From Arthrobacter sp. zg-Y769 (GTDB lineage: Bacteria; Actinomycetota; Actinomycetes; Actinomycetales; Micrococcaceae), in contig NZ_JAJJOE010000017.1 in assembly GCF_020907405.1 (NCBI RefSeq), positions 1 to 64,000 on the forward strand: 64,000 nucleotides of DNA, read 5' to 3'. The translations under genes were made by a program, and so were the position numbers. The notes under the pieces were generated by a model, which did no database searches, had not been told where the DNA came from, and saw nothing but the letters and a program-made list of their open reading frames with translations. This document shows positions 39,575 to 47,820 of the stretch, piece by piece. Numbering within the stretch: the stretch's first letter is position 1; each line of letters starts with the position of its first letter.

Positions 39575-39633
39575 GCACCGCCCTGTCTAATCGGGGGTAA
39601 ACCCCTTGAGTACCGCCCCTACCCTCTTATGTC

Positions 39634-39659
39634 CCCCACTTTACTCCACTTCCCTCCAC
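39634..39659 (-). promoter_or_regulatory. MraZ-binding repeats (operator of the dcw cluster)
   Basis: On the minus strand, three hexamers GTGGAG, GTGGAG and GTGGGG start exactly 10 bp apart (39654–39659, 39644–39649, 39634–39639), 60–85 bp upstream of the mraZ ATG. Spacing and sequence match the known MraZ box arrangement of direct GTGGG-type repeats separated by a helical turn. Confidence 0.85.
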
Positions 39660-39910
39660 AGTCAACGCCTTCGCCTGTCGAATTCCGGGCGAGTCGCATC
39701 GAAAATCCGCATATTGAAGCGGATCCATACGGATGGAGCGAAGTGGAGGGGTTGTGGCGCCCGTCATTGTTCCGGGCACCGCATCCCCGCAGTAAAAGGG
39801 CACAAAAAAGGACCCGCCGAAACGGATCCGTTTTTGACGCTTCCTGCCCGGCCAGGCGTCCTTTTATCCCTGGTCGGAGCCTGCCGGCCTCTTAGCCTGC
39901 GCGGGTATGC
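39660..39910. other. Gap between DUF3040 gene and the mraZ operator
   Basis: No gene seen. It contains the terminator at 39804–39865 and otherwise featureless sequence with short GGATCC/ATCCAT palindromes. Confidence 0.5.
39804..39865 (-). terminator. Terminator after the DUF3040 gene
   Basis: On the minus strand AAAAGGAC pairs with GTCCTTTTTT about 45 bases later, with an inner AAACGGATCCGTTT hairpin, and the 3' arm ends in a T-run. It isolates dcw transcription from upstream genes. Confidence 0.65.
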
Positions 39911-40285
39911 CTACGGTTGGTCGCGTTTGCGCTCATCCCACTTGCTTTCCAGGTTATTCATGAACCCGCGCTGGGTGCTCGACTCCCGCTCCTTGCGCCC
40001 GTCCGCCGCCTTGGGCGGATTCTTCCGGCCGCGCGTGGTTGCGTAGTAGACGCCTGCCCCCATGATCAGGAACCCCAGTACGCCGACCAGGATGCCTGCT
40101 TCCGTAATTCCCAGCAGCAGCACGCCCAGCCCGACTACGGCCAGCAAAGCGCCGAGTACTATGCGCCTGGTCGAGATCCCACGGCCTGCGGACGTCGCCA
40201 TTGAGTTCGCGAATTTGGGATCTTCGGCATGTAATTGCTGCTCCAGTTGATCCAGCAAGCGCTGCTCGTGTTCCGACAGTGCCAT
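39911..40285 (-). CDS. DUF3040 membrane protein
   Basis: 124 residues. The N-terminal amphipathic stretch MALSEHEQRLLDQLEQQLHAEDPKFA is the DUF3040 signature. Two adjacent membrane segments follow (~42–60 and 64–83), then a basic polar tail (RGRKNPPKAADGRKERESS). The family is restricted to actinobacteria and usually sits just upstream of mraZ, hinting at a link to growth or division, but its function is unknown. Confidence 0.92.
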   Translation of the reverse strand: MALSEHEQRLLDQLEQQLHAEDPKFANSMATSAGRGISTRRIVLGALLAVVGLGVLLLGITEAGILVGVLGFLIMGAGVYYATTRGRKNPPKAADGRKERESSTQRGFMNNLESKWDERKRDQP

Positions 40286-40467
40286 TGCTGCCTCCTTGCC
40301 GTCCGGTTCTGCCCCTGTAAACCAACCAACGAACGTGTGGCGCCGGATGTTCCCGCGCAGGCCCGCTGCTGCTTTGCACTTAGTCCAAGGATAGGTGGCA
40401 ACCGGTCCGCACGAAAGCGGCCGGTCTACGTATTCCGCCGGGTAGGGGTCCCGGACCGCTGCACGGC

Positions 40468-41736
40468 CTATCCGCGGCCGGCCGGGGCGTCCGGAGAGGC
40501 GCCTCCGGGGAACGCGTCGGGCTCCGGCGGCGGCTTCCGCGGAGACGGGGCAATGAGCCGTGCAGGAACAACACCCAGCTCACCAAACCGCCGGTTAATC
40601 CGGTCCAGTGCATCTTCAGCCGAGCGCCAGTTGTCTTCCCGGCCGTCCAGGGTCAATTGCATGGCCGCACCTTCGGCGGACTCGAGCTGCTCCGCCCGCA
40701 GCCCGATCAGCCGGACGCTCTGCGGCCGCGGCCCGAGGGCAGCCAACAGCCCTTTGACCGTTTCATAGATCATCTGGGCACTGTCCACCGGCTCGGGAAG
40801 GGTGCGGGTGCGCGTCAACGTCGTAAAATCCGCGTACCGCAGCTTCAGGGAGACCGACCGGCACTGGAGGCCGGCCGCCCGCAGGCGGACGGCACTGCGG
40901 TGCGCCAGCCGAAGCAGTTCGGTGTGCAGCACGTCGTCGTCGCTGACATCGGTGGCAAACGTCTCCTCTGCGCCAATGCTCTTTTCCCGCCGCACCGGAG
41001 TTACCGTCCGGGCGTCACGCCCCCACGACAATTCATACACGTGGTCCCCCACGGCCCCGAGCAGGCGGCGCAGCACAGTCGGCGGAGTGTTGGCCACATC
41101 CGCCACCGTATTAATGCCGACCCGGGCCAGCACCTCCCGGGTCTTGGCCCCAACCCCCCACAACGCGGAAACATCGAGGGTATGGAGGAAGTCCACTGTC
41201 TGTTCCCTGGGCACCAGCAGCATCCCGTTCGGTTTGCACCGGGTGGAGGCGATCTTGGCCACGAACTTGGTGGCGGCAATGCCGACACTGGCCGTCATGC
41301 CCAGCTCGGCGGCAACCCGCTGGCGGATGTGCTCGCCGATGGCGCGGGGCGGTCCGAGCCGGCGCATGGATCCGGCGATATCGAGGAAGGCCTCATCAAC
41401 GCTGAGCTGTTCCACGAGGGGGGTGATGGATTCGAAAATCTGCATCAGCTGTCCGGAGAAGGTGCGGTAGACCTCCTGGTGCGGTTCCAGGACCACGGCC
41501 TGCGGGCACTGCCTGCGGGCAACGGCCATGGGCATGGCTGACCGGACACCGTAGCGCCTCGCCTCATAGGATGCCGACAGGACGACGGACCGGCCCCCAA
41601 GTCCGCCTACGATGACAGGCTTGCCGATCAGGTCCGGCCGCTTGAGCAACTCAACCGAGACGTAAAAGGCATCCATATCCACGTGCATTATGGTGCAGTC
41701 GCGGTTGCCGCTGCCGGCGTCGGGACCATTGCTCAC
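40468..41736 (-). CDS. dinB: DNA polymerase IV (Y-family)
   Basis: About 422 residues from a GTG at 41736; the frame is open to a possible ATG at 41811, and neither start has an ideally spaced ribosome site. Y-family motifs are IMHVDMDAFYVSVELL (metal Asp), the SYEARRYGVRSAMP fingers, and QLSVDEAFLDIAGS (catalytic Asp-Glu). HhH and little-finger domains follow. The β-clamp peptide is not obvious; the C-terminus is Pro/Gly-rich. DinB performs error-prone translesion synthesis. Confidence 0.92.
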   Translation of the reverse strand: MSNGPDAGSGNRDCTIMHVDMDAFYVSVELLKRPDLIGKPVIVGGLGGRSVVLSASYEARRYGVRSAMPMAVARRQCPQAVVLEPHQEVYRTFSGQLMQIFESITPLVEQLSVDEAFLDIAGSMRRLGPPRAIGEHIRQRVAAELGMTASVGIAATKFVAKIASTRCKPNGMLLVPREQTVDFLHTLDVSALWGVGAKTREVLARVGINTVADVANTPPTVLRRLLGAVGDHVYELSWGRDARTVTPVRREKSIGAEETFATDVSDDDVLHTELLRLAHRSAVRLRAAGLQCRSVSLKLRYADFTTLTRTRTLPEPVDSAQMIYETVKGLLAALGPRPQSVRLIGLRAEQLESAEGAAMQLTLDGREDNWRSAEDALDRINRRFGELGVVPARLIAPSPRKPPPEPDAFPGGASPDAPAGRG

Positions 41737-41880
41737 TCCTTCATCGTAGCCAGACCCGCCCCCTTTCCGGTGTTCCCCGCCGGACCGCGGCTCTTTCGGC
41801 GACCTAATCATCCCCTTGGAGCGGTTTCCGGTTCGCCTAGACTGGGTGGCAGGACCCTGCCCCCCATCGAAGCGGAACCC

Positions 41881-42381
41881 ATGAAAAAGACCTTGCTCTC
41901 TGCCGCGGCCCTGATCCTGGCGGCCGCCGGATGCTCCACCGGCGCCGGGGCGGACGGAGATTCCCCGTCCCCGCCCGTTTCGCCGGCCGCGTCAGCCCCT
42001 GATTCCGGAGCTGCCGGATCCCCCACCCCCACGGCGTCGCCCGTTGCCCTCGCCGAGGGGTTCCCGTCCGGACTCATTCCGGTGATGGACGGCTCGGAGA
42101 TCCTCTCCAGCACCGTTGACCGGGCGAACGGCATGCTCACCGCAGTACTGGTGGAGTCCTCCGATGCACCCGCCGCCGAGATCCTCGCCTTCTACGACGC
42201 CAGGCTCGTTGCCCAGGGGTTCGCTGCAACTGAAGCAGCCGCGGGTTCGCCTTCTTCGCGCGACTACCTCCGCAACGGCCCCGGCGGACCCGAAACCGTG
42301 AACATCACGGCGATAACCGCGGACGGCGGGCCGGCCACGGTGACTGTCGGCGCTACGATCCTCGCAGAATCGGCGAAATAG
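41881..42381 (+). CDS. Secreted lipoprotein of unknown function
   Basis: 166 residues. MKKTLLSAAALILAAAGCST is a lipoprotein signal with lipobox AAGC (lipidated Cys18). A Ser/Pro/Thr linker of ~40 residues leads to a compact domain (GLIPVMDGSEILSSTVDR, ILAFYDARLVAQGF). This resembles small periplasmic/extracellular α/β domains seen beside polyprenyl synthase genes. It ends 2 bp before the synthase start, so the two are probably one operon. The function is not recognised. Confidence 0.85.
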   Translation: MKKTLLSAAALILAAAGCSTGAGADGDSPSPPVSPAASAPDSGAAGSPTPTASPVALAEGFPSGLIPVMDGSEILSSTVDRANGMLTAVLVESSDAPAAEILAFYDARLVAQGFAATEAAAGSPSSRDYLRNGPGGPETVNITAITADGGPATVTVGATILAESAK

Positions 42382-42383
42382 CA

Positions 42384-43484
42384 GTGCCGGTTACCCCCGC
42401 CGAATCCGCACAGGAAGAACAGTCGGCATACCGCAGCCTGCTGGGCACGGAACTCGAGGATTTCCTGGCACTCCAGCAGGCAGTGCTTTCCGAGGTATCC
42501 CGCGAGGCACTGCCCCTGCTGGACGCCGTCCACAACCTCGCACGCGGGGGCAAGCGGCTGCGCGCCCTTCTCGCTTACTGGGGCTGGCGCGGCGCCGGAG
42601 GAACTCCCCTGCACCCGGAAGCCGTGCGGGCCGGCGTCGCACTGGAACTGTTCCAGAGCGCCGCCCTGATCCATGACGACATCATTGACCGGTCCGACAC
42701 CCGCCGGGGCGGGCCAAGCGTGCACCGCACGTTCTCGATGGCGCACGCGGACTCCAACTGGCACCTGGACGGATCGCATTTCGGCTCATCCGCAGGCATT
42801 CTTGCCGGTGACCTCTGCCTTTCCCTCAGCGAGGAAATGTTCTCCGCCGTGGGGCCGCGGGCAGCCCACGGCACCGAAGCCCGGCGGATCTTCAACCGGA
42901 TGCGCACAGAGGTGATGGCCGGGCAGTACCTTGACATCCTCGAAGAGGTAGTCGGCCCCGGCCACGATCCGGAACATGCAGTCGTCCGGGCGCTGAATAT
43001 CCTCCGTTACAAGGCAGCGAAGTACACCACGGAGCATCCCGTAACCCTCGGCGGGGCGCTGGCCGGCGCGGAGGCAGATCTCCTGGCCGGTTATTCCCGC
43101 TTCTCCCTGCCTCTCGGCGAGGCCTTCCAGCTGCGGGACGACGTACTGGGTGTGTTCGGAGATCCGCAGACCACGGGCAAGCCGGCGGGCGACGATCTGC
43201 GCGAAGGCAAGCGCACGGTCCTGGTGGCGTACGCCCTGTCCGCCGGCAGCGAGGGCGACCGGAAAGAGATTACGGCCCGGCTCGGCGATCCGCAGCTGGA
43301 CGACGACGGCGTGGCCCGCCTGCGCGGCATCATCCTCGACACGGGGGCCCTGGCTGCCACGGAGGAACTTATCTCACGTCATACGGAAGCGGCCTTTTCG
43401 GCGCTGGCCGCGCTCCCGCTGGACGACGTTCCCCGCGCTGCCCTTGACGCCCTGGCCCACTCGGCCGTCAAACGCAGCGCATAG
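42384..43484 (+). CDS. idsA: Trans-isoprenyl diphosphate synthase (IdsA/GGPP synthase-like)
   Basis: 366 residues from a GTG at 42384. First aspartate-rich motif AALIHDDIIDRSDTRRGGPSVH, then the second motif LPLGEAFQLRDDVLGVFGDP, and GKRTVLVAYAL. These enzymes condense IPP with allylic diphosphates; residues before the first motif (SAALIHDD) suggest a C20 or longer product, but length cannot be fixed by eye. Products feed menaquinone, carotenoids or polyprenyl carriers. Synteny with M. tuberculosis idsA2 (Rv2173) next to an Rv2175c-like gene and PknL supports the call. Confidence 0.93.
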   Translation: MPVTPAESAQEEQSAYRSLLGTELEDFLALQQAVLSEVSREALPLLDAVHNLARGGKRLRALLAYWGWRGAGGTPLHPEAVRAGVALELFQSAALIHDDIIDRSDTRRGGPSVHRTFSMAHADSNWHLDGSHFGSSAGILAGDLCLSLSEEMFSAVGPRAAHGTEARRIFNRMRTEVMAGQYLDILEEVVGPGHDPEHAVVRALNILRYKAAKYTTEHPVTLGGALAGAEADLLAGYSRFSLPLGEAFQLRDDVLGVFGDPQTTGKPAGDDLREGKRTVLVAYALSAGSEGDRKEITARLGDPQLDDDGVARLRGIILDTGALAATEELISRHTEAAFSALAALPLDDVPRAALDALAHSAVKRSA

Positions 43485-43517
43485 GCACCTCCGGCGCACC
43501 GTACCGTGCGCCTCCTA

Positions 43518-43561
43518 AAACGAAAGAGCTGCCCGTCCGGAGACGGGCAGCTCTTTCGTTT
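43518..43561. terminator. Bidirectional terminator between idsA and the Rv2175c-like gene
   Basis: A perfect 20-bp stem (AAACGAAAGAGCTGCCCGTC with its complement) and a 4-base loop, flanked by A and T runs; it serves both convergent genes. Confidence 0.93.
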
Positions 43562-43582
43562 CAGGTGCTGTGTCAGGCTTTG

Positions 43583-43936
43583 TTACCAGCCCAGGGCCTG
43601 GGCACGGCGGCGGATCTCCGTCTTGCGCCCTTCACGGAGAGCGTCCACGGGACGGCCCGGAAGGGTGTCGTCGGCGGTGAAGAGCCAGCGGATCATTTCG
43701 TCGTCGTGGTAGCCCGCGTCGTCGAGCACGGAGATGGTGCCCTTCAGGCTGTCCAGCACGGAACCGTCAGCGATAAAGGCAGCAGGGATGCTGCGGATCT
43801 TCCGCTCGCCGAGGCGCACAGCCACAAGGGCGCGCTCCTCCAGCAGGCTATGCACCTTGTTAATAGGGAGATCAAGTTGTTCAGCCACATCGGGCAGGGT
43901 CAGCCAGTCGGAAACGAGTTCCTCGAGTTCATTCAC
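43583..43936 (-). CDS. Rv2175c-like DNA-binding protein
   Basis: 117 residues. The N-terminal winged helix (LVSDWLTLPDVAEQLDLPINKVHSLLEERALVAVR) and C-terminal domain (AGYHDDEMIRWLFTADDTLPGRPVDAL) match M. tuberculosis Rv2175c, a DNA-binding substrate of PknL. The C-terminus (EIRRRAQALGW) is the conserved family end. The phosphorylated N-terminal Thr of Rv2175c has no obvious equivalent in this short N-terminus. The kinase expected to act on it is encoded 1.7 kb away. Confidence 0.92.
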   Translation of the reverse strand: MNELEELVSDWLTLPDVAEQLDLPINKVHSLLEERALVAVRLGERKIRSIPAAFIADGSVLDSLKGTISVLDDAGYHDDEMIRWLFTADDTLPGRPVDALREGRKTEIRRRAQALGW

Positions 43937-44048
43937 CCTTCAAGGGTGCCACGTCCGGGGTTGCCCCGGCCACTTTGCCGTTTGGCAACAGAACTGAAAC
44001 GCAAAAAAACGTACTCAGGTATTGTGCCTGTCCTCGCTTAGTGTAAAT

Positions 44049-44077
44049 TCACATGAGTACCTAAAGTCACATGAGTA
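44049..44077. repeat. Direct repeat upstream of the LysM transglycosylase
   Basis: TCACATGAGTA occurs at 44049–44059 and 44067–44077, 18 bp apart, in an AT-rich stretch. Downstream, AAGTAA (44109–44114) and TTACTT (44126–44131) form an inverted pair. These may be regulatory sites for the gene at 44195. Confidence 0.45.
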
Positions 44078-44194
44078 ACTACCATCACAAGGGTCACTCA
44101 AACAACAGAAGTAACACCCGTCCCATTACTTGTTTTTAATCCCCAGGATTTGCGGTAACGGCCGCGGCCATTACAGATGAGGAAACACCACCAT

Positions 44195-45550
44195 ATGAAC
44201 GCTCAGTCGACGACGGGAACGCCCTCGGCGCGTCCCGGTGCTACCGGAATGCCGCGCAAGCTGAGTGTTGCCGTGACGACCGCTGCCATTCCCGCAGTGA
44301 TGATGTCCGCCCTGGCCCTTGCCGAGCCGGCTGCCGCCGCTCCCGCCGCGCCCCAGAACACGCTTTTCCCCCAGCTCCCGCTGCAGGCCCTCAAGAACCT
44401 GAACGTTACTGCGGACACCGGAGTTGCCGCTTCGCAGCTGGCCACCCAGGTTCCCGCGACCCTGCCGGCCGAGTCCGCCGCTCCCGCCACGCACCGGATT
44501 GTTTCCGGTGACACGGTCAGCTCCATTGCGGCACGGTACGGACTTTCCGTGACGGAACTGCTGCGCGTCAACAACCTGCAGCCGTCGTCGCTGATCTTCG
44601 CCGGGGACGACCTCCGTCTCGGCGGGGCGTCCGCGCCCGCCGGTGCTGCCGCAGCCGCTGCTCCCGGGGCAGGTGCAGGCACCTACACAGTGGTCTCCGG
44701 CGATACCCTGAGCGCCATCGCCGCGAAGCACGGCGTCAGCCTCTCCAGCATTCTTGCGGCCAACGGCCTGACCCTGACCTCCGTCATCTACCCGGGCCAG
44801 TCCGTCCGCATCGACGGAAAGGCCCCCGCAGCGACGCCTTCCGCTCCTGCCGGCGACCAGGGCGCCACGGGCAGCACGTACACCGTTGTCTCCGGCGATA
44901 CGCTCAGCGCCATCGCCGCAAAACACGGCGTTAGCCTCTCCGGCGTGATGGCCTCCAACGGCCTGTCGCAGACCTCGATCCTCCGCCCCGGCCAGAAGCT
45001 CAACGTCGACGGCAGCACCGTAAGTATCGCGGCCTCCGCTCCCATAGTGTCCGCACCCACCGATCTGGTTCCCAATACTTTCCTGCACTACACCTACCCC
45101 GAGCACACGGTGGCCGACGCCAACCGCAACAAGCAGACGCTTAACTCACTGCCCGTTCCCGGCCGTGCACAGATGCAGCAGATCGTCGCCGACACCGCGG
45201 TGCAGATGGGTGTTGATCCCGCCCTGGCACAGGCGTTTGCCCTCCAGGAATCCGGTTTCGATCAGCGGGCCGTCTCCCCTGCCAACGCCATCGGCACCAT
45301 GCAGGTCATCCCCTCCTCCGGGGAATGGGCATCGCAGCTTGTCGGCCGGCAGTTGAACCTGCTGGACCCCTATGACAACGCAACGGCCGGCGTAGCCATC
45401 ATCAGTGCGCTGATCCGCAGCAGCGACAGCCTGGAAACCGCGATTGCTTCCTACTACCAGGGCCAGTACTCGGTGACCACCCACGGCATGTTCGCGGACA
45501 CCCGCGCCTACGTGAGCTCTGTCCTCGCGCACCGGGCGTCCTTCCAGTAA
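44195..45550 (+). CDS. Secreted LysM-domain lytic transglycosylase
   Basis: 451 residues from the ATG at 44195, preceded by GAGGAA; an in-frame ATG 18 bp earlier overlaps that site. The signal peptide is ~1–47 (cleavage after AEPAAAA). Three LysM repeats bind peptidoglycan: HRIVSGDTVSSIAARYGLSV, then two nearly identical copies TYTVVSGDTLSAIAAKHGVS. The C-terminal ~130 residues are an SLT domain with AFALQESGFDQRAVSPANAIG (catalytic Glu), GTMQVIPSSGEWA and IASYYQGQ. It probably cleaves glycan strands during growth or daughter-cell separation. Neighbours are cell-wall signalling genes. Confidence 0.93.
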   Translation: MNAQSTTGTPSARPGATGMPRKLSVAVTTAAIPAVMMSALALAEPAAAAPAAPQNTLFPQLPLQALKNLNVTADTGVAASQLATQVPATLPAESAAPATHRIVSGDTVSSIAARYGLSVTELLRVNNLQPSSLIFAGDDLRLGGASAPAGAAAAAAPGAGAGTYTVVSGDTLSAIAAKHGVSLSSILAANGLTLTSVIYPGQSVRIDGKAPAATPSAPAGDQGATGSTYTVVSGDTLSAIAAKHGVSLSGVMASNGLSQTSILRPGQKLNVDGSTVSIAASAPIVSAPTDLVPNTFLHYTYPEHTVADANRNKQTLNSLPVPGRAQMQQIVADTAVQMGVDPALAQAFALQESGFDQRAVSPANAIGTMQVIPSSGEWASQLVGRQLNLLDPYDNATAGVAIISALIRSSDSLETAIASYYQGQYSVTTHGMFADTRAYVSSVLAHRASFQ

Positions 45551-45571
45551 CAACATTCGATGAGTGTGTGA

Positions 45572-45604
45572 AAGGGTCCGGATCGGGTGTCGATCCGGAC
45601 CCTT
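45572..45604 (+). terminator. Terminator after the LysM transglycosylase
   Basis: A perfect 13-bp stem (AAGGGTCCGGATC / GATCCGGACCCTT) with a 7-base loop. The T-run is short, so termination may be partial. Confidence 0.75.
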
Positions 45605-45630
45605 CTGCGTACCGCCATTAGGATCAAAGA

Positions 45631-47799
45631 GTGCATGAGCCCGTGAAAGACTCCCTCGTTGAGACGCTGGTAGACGACCGTTACTTCGTCAGGTCCCTGG
45701 TCGCGCGCGGCGGGATGTCCAGTGTTTACCTCGCTACCGACCGCCGCCTGGACCGCGATGTCGCGTTGAAGGTGCTGTATCCGCACCTGGCAGCGGACCG
45801 TGGATTCCTTCGTCGTTTCGAAAGTGAAGCCAAATCGGCTGCACGGCTCTCCCACCCGCACGTGGTGGGTGTCTTGGACCAGGGCATCACCGATAGCCTG
45901 GCCTATCTCGTGATGGAGTATGTGCCCGGCCGGACCCTGCGCGGACTGCTGGACGAGCGCGGTCCGCTTTCGCCGCGCCTGGCACTGGCGCTGATGGACG
46001 CAGTGGTCGAAGGACTTGCCGCAGCGCACGACGCCGGGCTGGTCCACCGTGACGTAAAGCCGGAAAACGTGCTCCTCGCGGACAACGGGCGGATCAAGAT
46101 AGCGGACTTCGGACTGGCCCGCGCCGTGTCCACCAGCACGAACACCGGAACCCTGGTCGGTACCGTCGCCTATCTCGCACCCGAGCTGGTGACCGCCGGC
46201 GGCGCCGACGAACGCAGCGACGTCTACTCGGCCGGGATCATGCTTTACGAAATGCTCACCGGTCGCCAGCCCTTTACCGGAGACTCCCCCATCCAGGTTG
46301 CTTTCGCACACGTCCACTCCTCGGTTCCCGCCCCTTCGGCCCTCTGCCCCGGACTGGCAGAGGATCTGGACGAGCTGGTGGGCTGGTGCACGGCGAAGGA
46401 CCCCGAGGAGCGCCCGGTCAACGGCCGTGCCCTGCTGGGTGAGCTGCGCCATATCCGCACCTCCCTGACCGACGCCGAGCTTGATTTCCGCTGCACGCCT
46501 GACCCGGACAGCGGGGCCGCTGCCGCCGGGGCGCCCACGGAGGCCTTATCCTCAGCCACGCAGGTCCTCACCGCCGCCGGTGCCGCTACCAGCGTCATCG
46601 ATACCTCGGCCCTGCGCCCGGACGGTGCGGGGAGTAACGCCACCGAGGTCATCCGCCGCGGCGACAATGCCACCACGGTGCTGCCTGCCGGGAGCCGCCC
46701 GGCGGGCGGCGACACGGACAGGTACGGCGGCGACGGAGACGACGCTGACGACGACGCAGACGATGACTATGACGCCGACGGGTACGACGACGACGGCCGC
46801 GACCTCAGCCCCGGCGCGCGGCGGCGGCTGGCCAAGCGGGACGAACGGGACCGCCTGCGGCAGGACGACCGTGAAGCCCATCGCCCGCAGATGTCGCTGC
46901 GCAGCGGCAAGCCCCGCCGCCGCGGCATCCTGCTGGCAGTGCTGCTGACGGTACTGCTCGCGGCAGTTGCCTTCGCCGGCTGGTTCTTCGGCGCCGGACC
47001 CGGAGCCCTTGTTTCCGTGCCGGATGTGAGCAACGTTTCCGTCGAAGAAGCCGGCACGCAGCTGGGCGACGCCGGACTGAGCTACACCACCGACGAGGTC
47101 TTTGACGAAGTGGTTGCCGCCGGACTGGCTGTGGGCACCGATCCCGCCGCAACCCGCGAGATCCGCCGCTTCCGGCCGGTGACGCTGCTCGTTTCCAAGG
47201 GACCGCAGCTTTTCTCCGTGCCTAACGTGGTCCAGCGGACGGTGGAAGCCGCCGGCACGGATCTTCAGGAGGCGGAGCTCACGCTCGGCGCAGTCACCGA
47301 GGAATACAGCGAAAGCATTGCGGCGGGCACCATCATCAGCCAGCAGCCGCTGCCCGATACGCTTCTGCGGCTGGGCGCCCCGGTGGATGTCACGGTTTCC
47401 AGGGGTCCCGCGCCGGTTGAGGTCCCCGCGGTCACCGGGCTCGGCGAGGACGCCGCCGTGAAGGCCGTTGAGGCCGCCGGACTGACGCCTGCCGTCGCCG
47501 GGGAAAAGGTGCACAGCGCTTCCGTTCCCGCCGGCTCGGTTGTCGCCCAGACGCCGGCCTCCGGCCTGCTGGAGCGGGGACAGACGGTCACGCTGACCAT
47601 CTCCCTCGGTCCGCGGATGGAAGAGGTCCCGAACTACGTGGGCCAGCGTGCCGATACGGCTCGGGCGGACCTGGAAAGCCGGGGGTTCACCGTGGAGGTG
47701 GAGAACCTGCTGGGCGGACTGCTGGGTTTGGTCCGGGATCAGGAGCCGGGCGCCGGAACGGCCCCGGAGGGCTCCACCGTCATCCTGAAGGTGGTGTAG
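45631..47799 (+). CDS. pknL: Ser/Thr protein kinase with PASTA domains (PknL-type)
   Basis: 722 residues from a GTG at 45631 with AGGA upstream. Kinase domain ~18–285: ATP-site Lys47 (VALKVL), HRDVKPEN with catalytic Asp141, DFG Asp159, activation loop STSTNTGTLVGTVAYLAPEL with phosphorylatable Thr. A linker contains a strongly acidic run (~365–395), then basic residues, one membrane segment (~430–452) and four PASTA repeats (VPDVSNVSVEEAG; VPNVVQRTVEAAG; VPAVTGLGEDAAV; VPNYVGQRADTAR). PASTA domains sense muropeptides or lipid II. Synteny with Rv2175c- and AroG-like genes identifies PknL rather than PknB, although M. tuberculosis PknL lacks PASTA. Confidence 0.93.
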   Translation: MHEPVKDSLVETLVDDRYFVRSLVARGGMSSVYLATDRRLDRDVALKVLYPHLAADRGFLRRFESEAKSAARLSHPHVVGVLDQGITDSLAYLVMEYVPGRTLRGLLDERGPLSPRLALALMDAVVEGLAAAHDAGLVHRDVKPENVLLADNGRIKIADFGLARAVSTSTNTGTLVGTVAYLAPELVTAGGADERSDVYSAGIMLYEMLTGRQPFTGDSPIQVAFAHVHSSVPAPSALCPGLAEDLDELVGWCTAKDPEERPVNGRALLGELRHIRTSLTDAELDFRCTPDPDSGAAAAGAPTEALSSATQVLTAAGAATSVIDTSALRPDGAGSNATEVIRRGDNATTVLPAGSRPAGGDTDRYGGDGDDADDDADDDYDADGYDDDGRDLSPGARRRLAKRDERDRLRQDDREAHRPQMSLRSGKPRRRGILLAVLLTVLLAAVAFAGWFFGAGPGALVSVPDVSNVSVEEAGTQLGDAGLSYTTDEVFDEVVAAGLAVGTDPAATREIRRFRPVTLLVSKGPQLFSVPNVVQRTVEAAGTDLQEAELTLGAVTEEYSESIAAGTIISQQPLPDTLLRLGAPVDVTVSRGPAPVEVPAVTGLGEDAAVKAVEAAGLTPAVAGEKVHSASVPAGSVVAQTPASGLLERGQTVTLTISLGPRMEEVPNYVGQRADTARADLESRGFTVEVENLLGGLLGLVRDQEPGAGTAPEGSTVILKVV

Positions 47800-47820
47800 C
47801 CGCCGGGGCTGCCCGCCTGG

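Noticed and set aside
44120-44194. A possible c-di-AMP (ydaO-type) riboswitch before the LysM transglycosylase
   Set aside because: A GGTAACGG segment is suggestive, but the other conserved blocks of the aptamer are not found.
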